64,000 nt of DNA from Haemonchus contortus (lineage: Eukaryota; Nematoda; Chromadorea; Rhabditida; Trichostrongylidae), in NCBI GenBank assembly GCA_000469685.2, contig LS997564.1:11572091-11636090 (forward strand), written 5' to 3'. Shown here one piece after another: positions 59,974 through 64,000 of this stretch. Positions within the stretch are counted from its first letter, which is position 1; the number at the start of each line of letters is the position of its first letter. A model generated the notes under the pieces. The model did no database searches. It worked only from the letters and a program-made list of their open reading frames with translations, and was not told where the DNA came from. The translations under genes were made by a program, and so were the position numbers.

Positions 59974-60441
59974 CAGGATTCGGTGGATGGGAAAATGGAA
60001 TTCGAGAACCACATAGTGAGCAGATCAGAGAGACTGCTATTAGACAGTTTGTACCCGTTCGACATCGAACATCTCGAGGCGAGACTTCCGTTTGATGCTT
60101 CACAAATAAGCCTTCCCTCACTATCCAACGTTCAGCAGCTGTCCACGAAGATTCAGTATAATCGCAAGTCGGACCTGGCTGAAACATCAGGGGGTGACCT
60201 GTGTGCTGTAATAACAGTTGCGACCATTAATAATTTGCAGCCTCTCGCCGGCTTTTCGCCGCCAATCCATCACCCAAGTAGACACATTTCAGTGATAACC
60301 TTCGAGGTCTGGATTACGGTAGCACGCGTTAATCTCCGTAAAGAAGTTTACTTACCAGGACAAAGGTCCAGGTTTTTCTTAGGTAATAGAACCTATGCCA
60401 GAAAAGCGGCACACAGTAATCCAGACGAAGCAATGTCTTAG
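59974..60441 (+). CDS. Candidate exon / open frame, unrecognised
   Basis: Follows a TTGTAACAG acceptor and reads DSVDGKMEFENHIVSRSERL and PFDIEHLEARLPFDASQISL, open for about 155 codons. A GTGACC donor-like site is near 60,198, after which the frame continues with less convincing sequence. On minus the same DNA has a 59,803-59,908 segment (LREACIVSSWRDG, LSRSDVIMAIKSL) that also looks protein-like, so the strand is uncertain. Confidence 0.25.
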   Translation, partial: QDSVDGKMEFENHIVSRSERLLLDSLYPFDIEHLEARLPFDASQISLPSLSNVQQLSTKIQYNRKSDLAETSGGDLCAVITVATINNLQPLAGFSPPIHHPSRHISVITFEVWITVARVNLRKEVYLPGQRSRFFLGNRTYARKAAHSNPDEAMS

Positions 60442-60689
60442 AAAATGTTCTCTGACAAATACCAATGTAGACAAAAACCCGACAGTCACAATCGTTTCTA
60501 ATTTTCGTACTCTTTAAAAACTTTTCTAACTATAACAGCTTACTCTGATGGATGCACCATCCAGAAAACGTGAAGACAGTAAAACCTTTCTTGGCTCGAA
60601 GGAACATCGTACTTGCAACGCTTCATCCGCATTCTTTCAATTCATTGCCTCAAGCATTAATCTCTACGTTCCACGCTAGCTAATGTTCC

Positions 60690-61083
60690 CAGGCACTATT
60701 TATCCTTTACTGCCCCACTTTGTCGAGAATGGGCTGGATTTTTATCGAATTTTTTTCAAGAAGATGAAATCGACTAAAAACTCGCCTAGGGAGATAATTT
60801 AATCCGTAGAACACGAATATCGCATCCACTCGTCATAAAGATGCCTGGTGCTCCTGCCACAGGCGCCGACGCCAAATGGAGCTGGGTCACCAATCTTGTT
60901 GAAAACTTGAGGCGTACGGTGCGCCAGGCATTTTCATGACGAATGGATGCGATATTCGTATCCTACGGGTCAAATTACCTCTCTAGACAAGTTTCCAGTC
61001 GGTTTCATCTTTTAGAAAAAAAAATCGATGAAAATCCAGCCTTTTCTCGACAAAGTGGGGCAGTAAAGGGTAAATAGTGCCTG
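60690..61083. mobile_element. 394 bp fold-back (MITE-like) element
   Basis: Begins CAGGCACTATTTATCCTTTA and ends with the inverse, TAAATAGTGCCTG. The arms are about 160 bases each (60,690-~60,855 and ~60,925-61,083) and include CGAATATCGCATCCA / TGGATGCGATATTCG. The centre holds GCTCCTGCCACAGGCGCC. No coding capacity, so it would depend on a transposase elsewhere. Flanking direct repeats are not clear. Confidence 0.8.
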
Positions 61084-62077
61084 CTTCCACACCCAACATA
61101 ACGCATCAAACATTTGTGAAGCAAGAAGCATCAGACGGTATGAAACAATTAATAATCAGGCACTTCCGCCTTTTTTTAGAAGATAGGACGTATTTACGGC
61201 GATGAATCATCGAGATGATCAACAGAAATCTTTCTGTGTAAGTCGTCATAGACAGCTCCATTGGTAAGTTTAAATTTCTAGTTTCAACTTTGCCGCAATG
61301 CCGCGACACTTTCAAAAACTCTTAAAATTGGCGGTTCAAAGAGACCTCAGGCAGCGTATACCCCACACTTCCTTATCTTGAAAACAAAAAGAACGTCCTT
61401 GTACTAGTCCTTTACGAGACTAGTATTCGCATCATATGTATTTTGCCTATGCTCGCATATCAGTCAAACCCCACCACATTCAGACTTATATGGCTCACAC
61501 TTTTATACCAGCTCGTCAATATTTAGCATGACTCGGTGTGGTACTATAAATGTCATAGACTTTGACTATCACGTAGTAATTCTACTGTAAATGAAATGAC
61601 TTTATACATTGCTATACCCCGCTGTAACATTATCACATTCGAACAAAAAGTGTCTAACTCATAGGACTAGCTTTGTCATGTTATCATGAGAACAAGTAGT
61701 AATTATCACGGTGTATAAGAATAATCCATAGTTTAACCAATCGCCAATGCGACACATTTATTTCAATTCCACGCTCATGTTGACATTACTGTGGCCACAT
61801 TGACGACACTACACTTACCCATGTCACCACTCCTTTCCTCTTTCCTTTTGACTCGAGATCGAGCCCTCTTCTCGAAGGCACGGCGAGAGCTCTCATTGTC
61901 TCATTGAGGGGCAGCCACTTTCTCTTTTGTACTTGTCAGTTTTCGCATTTTAACTCGGCCAATGCACTAGGATACGCTCCCTCAATTCGTTTTCTTATCA
62001 AACTCCATGATATACGGTGCCGCTTGAAAGCTCATTCAAAGCTAGACGACGAGCTTACTATAGGAATGGAGATGTCG
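61084..62077. other. Gene-free stretch
   Basis: AT-rich; no exon or repeat recognised. Confidence 0.45.
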
Positions 62078-62335
62078 TATCCTCGCCAGCGCCAGCCAAG
62101 GCCACCTGTCACACTACACCGGACGAGTATATAATGGGCAGGCTGGAAGCAACGGGGCTGCTGCTACTATTACGTCGACTTCCTTCTGAGCAGCGCATCG
62201 CGTCGGCATGAGCCGATGGATTCTGATTTCCCCCCATCATCTCTTTTATATAATTTATAATGTATTATGGATAAACAAGATATGTATCATGTTTGTGTAA
62301 TACACCTGCTACACATCGGACATAGGTCCATACAA
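62078..62335 (+). repeat. Dispersed ~260 bp repeat, copy 2
   Basis: Same sequence as 58,491-58,750: TATCCTCGCCAGCGCCAGCC at the start, CACACTACACCGGACGAGTA, then TCTTTTATATAATTTATAAT and ACACATCGGACATAGGTCCA near the end. Confidence 0.8.
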
Positions 62336-62503
62336 CCTATGATCTGATAACTGACATGATTCTTCTATAAGTCGAACGCACAAAAGAACACACGCAAAAC
62401 AGAACAACGCCCAATAATAAGAGGTCTTTCCATAACAATCCGTTAGAAAACAGTATTTGCTTCCTTGCCGTCTAGCAAGCAGTTGGAAAACATTAGTTTG
62501 CAT

Positions 62504-62547
62504 TAACGAGGTATCTGATTCGCACTCGCGAATCAGATACCTCGTTA
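62504..62547. repeat. Perfect 20 bp hairpin with 4-base loop
   Basis: TAACGAGGTATCTGATTCGC at 62,504-62,523, loop ACTC, exact inverse at 62,528-62,547. No mismatch, so recent or constrained. Confidence 0.9.
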
Positions 62548-62619
62548 TTGCAGTTCCACTCTTCTTCATGCAGATCGATCGATACCATAATTAATATTTT
62601 TGCCATGATTCTACCGTTA

Positions 62620-62726
62620 CTTTTTTGTTCCTGTATTTCCTACTTCATGCTGCTTCATTCTGCTACATTTCTTTGTGCGCGATGTCGCTTTCGCCCCAAA
62701 GGGACAATTTCGAATTAACTGCATTA
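62620..62726 (+). repeat. Dispersed repeat, partner of 23,770-23,871
   Basis: TTCCTGTATTTCCTACTTCA, TTCTGCTACATTTCTTTG, GCGCGATGTCGCTTTCGCCC. It ends just before the mariner-like terminus. Confidence 0.5.
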
Positions 62727-62742
62727 CATCTTAACTGATATA

Positions 62743-63604
62743 TACAGGGTGCGCCATAAATATGGTAACAACTTTTCGGACGCCCGTAATTTTCTCGTTC
62801 GGAGGGTTCCTTCAGACTTGCACCTTCCCTTATAATTATGATATACCTTAGATTACATACCTACTTTGATGTTCTCAATTCGTCAGATTCCGAAAAATGG
62901 TGGAGCCTCGCAGACATCCACTATTCGTTCAGTCTTTGCGCGCATTTGGTGAGTCCTTTTCCGGGTTCGTCCCTCGTTTCAACATTTCTCACATGACAGT
63001 CACCTGAATCGCGATGAGTAGACAGGTCGGCGACAAACCTCAAGACAGTCATCTTGCCTCACATACGACGCCTTTTCTGAATAGAATTGTTTTGGAAGGA
63101 GTACACTGCGGAACCTGCAGAAATACGAGAAAAATGACTGCTGATTTGTTTGTATGTTCTACTCCGACGAGAAGGGTCTACCCCAGACAATACAACTATA
63201 TCCTGACAGAATTTGAAAGCCTTATAAGCATCTTGACGGGAAGAAGTTGGAGATAAAAACAAATGCCGTGTGCTACTTGCGCGCGGCACGCGCTTCGACA
63301 AAGCTTTTTTGACTAGAGGGTGTACAGCGTGGAAGGAATGTTGGAATCCCAAAGAATACGGATATTTCACACTTCGAGTGCTGAAGAGATCGCTGAGAAG
63401 AGTCAGATCGCCTCTCATAGCCATTTTCTCTCTTTAATCATAGTTTTTGCTAGAAACTCTACCGTGAGAGCGATATCGCAAATTTTGGTCGAAAAAAGTA
63501 TAAAAGGCAATCCAAAATTCTTTGAAAGGGGTCCTTTTGAAAGGATGCACCTGAGGGTCCAAGATTTTTTCAGGGATACGATTTGAGATTTACGGCGCAC
63601 CTGC
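62743..63604 (+). mobile_element. Decayed mariner-like transposon, internally deleted
   Basis: The left end TACAGGGTGCGCCATAAATA is the typical mariner-type terminus, next to TA. A degraded inverse (ATTTACGGCGCACCTG) at about 63,588-63,604 may be the right end. An ATG at 62,897, the usual distance from the left end, starts a frame broken by stops. Near 63,155 a segment reads FYSDEKG, which matches the block around the first catalytic Asp of DD34D transposases, and HLDGKKLEIKT follows after a stop. Length of about 860 bp against about 1.3 kb for an intact element, with several stops and frameshifts: a dead copy. Confidence 0.6.
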
Positions 63605-63948
63605 TCACGAATGGGAAAAGATAAAGACTGGTGCTGAGGGAATGCTCGCGACTTTTTCCCAGCTTCCAATCTTCCTACGAATTTCCTGGCCCACAATGTA
63701 ATGGGTTGCTAGATAAAGTTCAAACTGGAGAGGGAAGCCTGCTCTCTAACGCACCATTGTTGCTGCTCACAAGAAACCATTGAAAAAATCCCAGGCTGAA
63801 GTTTCTCAAGAAACTCTGCGTGCCGCCGTCGATGACTAGCCGAAGCATCTTTGAGCTGTAATTAGTACAGGAGACGGTTATATCAGATGACCGTGTGCTC
63901 GTTTTGTAGATGCGATGTATATCTCTATATATAATCCACAAGTTTGGT

Positions 63949-64000
63949 GTGTCTGTTTGTATGTATGTATGTATGTATGTATGTTTGTCTGTATGTTCAA
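63949..64000. repeat. (TATG)n microsatellite at the window edge
   Basis: TATG repeated with TTTG and TCTG variants, running to about 63,995; it may continue beyond the window. Confidence 0.85.

Noticed and set aside
1..64000. CRISPR array, bacterial operon, phage or toxin-antitoxin system
   Set aside because: No regularly spaced direct repeats, no ribosome-binding-site/ORF structure and no long prokaryotic genes; introns and SINEs show eukaryotic nuclear DNA.

Overview
The window looks like nuclear DNA of a nematode, possibly a strongylid or hookworm-like parasite; that last step is only a guess. The basis is as follows. Exons are short. Most 3' splice sites end in TTTCAG or a close variant with little polypyrimidine tract, and the 5' sites are GTRAGT-like. 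One start codon sits three bases behind a TTTCAG acceptor, as at spliced-leader sites. Most of the sequence is intergenic DNA seeded with a tRNA-derived SINE. No rRNA, intact tRNA, CRISPR array, operon or bacterial gene organisation is visible. The window should be read as a gene-poor eukaryotic locus.

Layout. Positions 1-2.8 kb hold the N-terminal half of a sulfide:quinone oxidoreductase (SQOR) gene on the minus strand: five exons whose splice phases agree, then a sixth homologous segment that looks decayed. Positions 3-40 kb contain no gene I can support. They hold about a dozen copies of a ~280 bp SINE, small fold-back elements, simple repeats and a displaced copy of an exon (12.8-13.0 kb). 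Positions 40.34-42.14 kb hold a complete five-exon plus-strand gene of about 240 codons: a proline-rich N-terminus and a C-terminal cysteine/histidine module. Positions 42.89-54.54 kb hold a ~19-exon minus-strand gene of about 630-650 codons: acidic N-terminus, central charged helical part, low-complexity repeats and an arginine-serine C-terminus encoded by two tiny exons. The two genes converge tail to tail, with AATAAA signals at 42,241 (+) and 42,731/42,716 (-). Positions 54.6-64 kb are again mostly repeats: an inverted pair of an unrecognised exon, a 394 bp fold-back element, a two-copy dispersed repeat, a perfect 20 bp hairpin and a decayed mariner-like transposon.

How the genes relate. 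Nothing suggests a common pathway. SQOR is a mitochondrial sulfide-oxidising enzyme, the RS-tailed protein is most likely nuclear and RNA-associated, and the small Cys/His protein has no assigned role. The strongest unexpected signal is that exon 14 of the RS-tailed gene, with flanking intron and SINE remnant, has been copied 32 kb away, where it has lost its splice donor and keeps one copy of a 24 bp unit that the working exon carries twice. Exon models come from reading splice signals, phase and protein similarity by eye. No alignment, transcript or database search was run.
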